NCBI GenBank assembly: GCA_934481375.1
Contig: CAKSPN010000010.1
Coordinates: forward strand, 1-21,596
Direction of reading: 5' to 3'
Source: an uncultured Clostridia bacterium
GTDB lineage: Bacteria > Bacillota > Clostridia > UBA1381
DNA length: 21,596 bases
Made by a program: the position numbers and the translations under genes. Within the stretch, counting starts at the first letter, position 1. Each line of letters opens with the position of its first letter. Shown here piece after piece: positions 21,332 to 21,596 of this stretch. The notes under the pieces were generated by a model, which saw nothing but the letters and a program-made list of their open reading frames with translations, had not been told where the DNA came from and made no database searches.

Positions 21332-21596
21332 ATGAAAAAGATAATTACAATGTTAATAACTGCGGCGATAGCCGTCACGGCGTCTGCGCCGTGCGCCTTT
21401 GCGGCGGAGAGCTGGCGTGACGCTTTTGTAACACGCCTTATGAAGCTTTTGTCCACGGACAATACATACTCGGAGGTCGTTCTTACCGACCTTGACAAGA
21501 ACGGTATTCCCGAGGCGTTTGTACTGCGCACGGGCGTGAACGGCGGAATTTCGTCAGGATTTACCCTGGCAGGAAACACCGTTTCCGAGATAAACG
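21332..21596 (+). CDS. Secreted protein of unknown function, N-terminal part (runs off right edge)
   Basis: An open frame of 88 codons continues past the right edge. It begins MKKIITMLITAAIAVTASAP and shows a typical signal peptide: Lys residues, a hydrophobic core, and a likely signal peptidase site after CAFA, before AESW. The mature part has WRDAFVTRLMKLLS and then DLDKNGIPEAFVL, resembling the acidic DxDxNGxPE loop seen in many secreted clostridial proteins with EF-hand or FG-GAP-like calcium motifs. The ATG has TGGAGA 7 bases upstream and a consensus promoter. The family cannot be named from this fragment. Confidence 0.85.
   Translation, partial: MKKIITMLITAAIAVTASAPCAFAAESWRDAFVTRLMKLLSTDNTYSEVVLTDLDKNGIPEAFVLRTGVNGGISSGFTLAGNTVSEIN

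Noticed and set aside
21298..21579. Minus-strand open frame of 93 codons at the right edge
   Set aside because: The opposite strand has a perfect promoter, a ribosome binding site, a signal peptide and an open frame running to the edge, so this frame is its shadow.

Overview
The window looks like a chromosomal piece of a Gram-positive anaerobe of the class Clostridia. The reasons are strong AGGAGG-type ribosome binding sites, sigma-A promoters with 16-17 bp spacers, an [FeFe]-hydrogenase maturation gene (hydG) beside its TM1266-type partner, a YlbF/RicA-family protein and a glycine riboswitch. The order miaB - ylbF/ricA-like - mutS - mutL - miaA resembles that around ymcB-ymcA-mutS-mutL in Bacillus subtilis. 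Almost all the DNA is ordinary core-genome sequence. I see no phage, transposase, CRISPR array, defence island or tRNA/rRNA gene.

Left part (1-3804). The 5' part of a Na+/proline symporter gene (putP) runs off the left edge on the minus strand. The rplM-rpsI ribosomal operon follows, with its own promoter, a short structured leader that could be an L13-type autoregulatory element, and a terminator. hydG (minus) lies head-to-head with a small TM1266-family gene (plus). A consensus minus-strand promoter sits downstream of the TM1266 gene and points through it towards hydG, so hydG may have a long leader antisense to its partner.

Middle (3776-12651). One minus-strand operon of about 9 kb reads Dabb protein - miaB - YlbF/RicA-like - mutS - mutL - miaA - galM, from a TTGAAA-17-TATAAT promoter to a strong shared terminator. 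It joins two tRNA A37 modification enzymes (MiaA makes i6A37, MiaB methylthiolates it) with the mismatch-repair pair MutS and MutL. An intergenic hairpin repeat sits inside this operon, between the ylbF-like gene and mutS. Divergent from the operon is a plus-strand pair: a metallophosphoesterase and a DUF2161-like PD-(D/E)XK protein.

Right part (14263-21596). A second, longer copy of the hairpin repeat fills the gap between convergent genes. Next comes an AGCS amino-acid:cation symporter preceded by a single-aptamer glycine riboswitch with an intrinsic terminator. A minus-strand operon panB - panC - panD - coaX then makes pantothenate and phosphorylates it, the entry to coenzyme A. A GH78-like alpha-L-rhamnosidase gene lies at its end. 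The right edge holds the 5' end of a gene for a secreted protein with its own consensus promoter.

The best candidates for a second look are the hydG/TM1266 antisense arrangement, the modular hairpin repeat, the glycine riboswitch expression platform, the Cys-rich tail of the RicA-like protein and the altered catalytic motif of the GH78-like protein. I did not find a clearly new multi-gene system.
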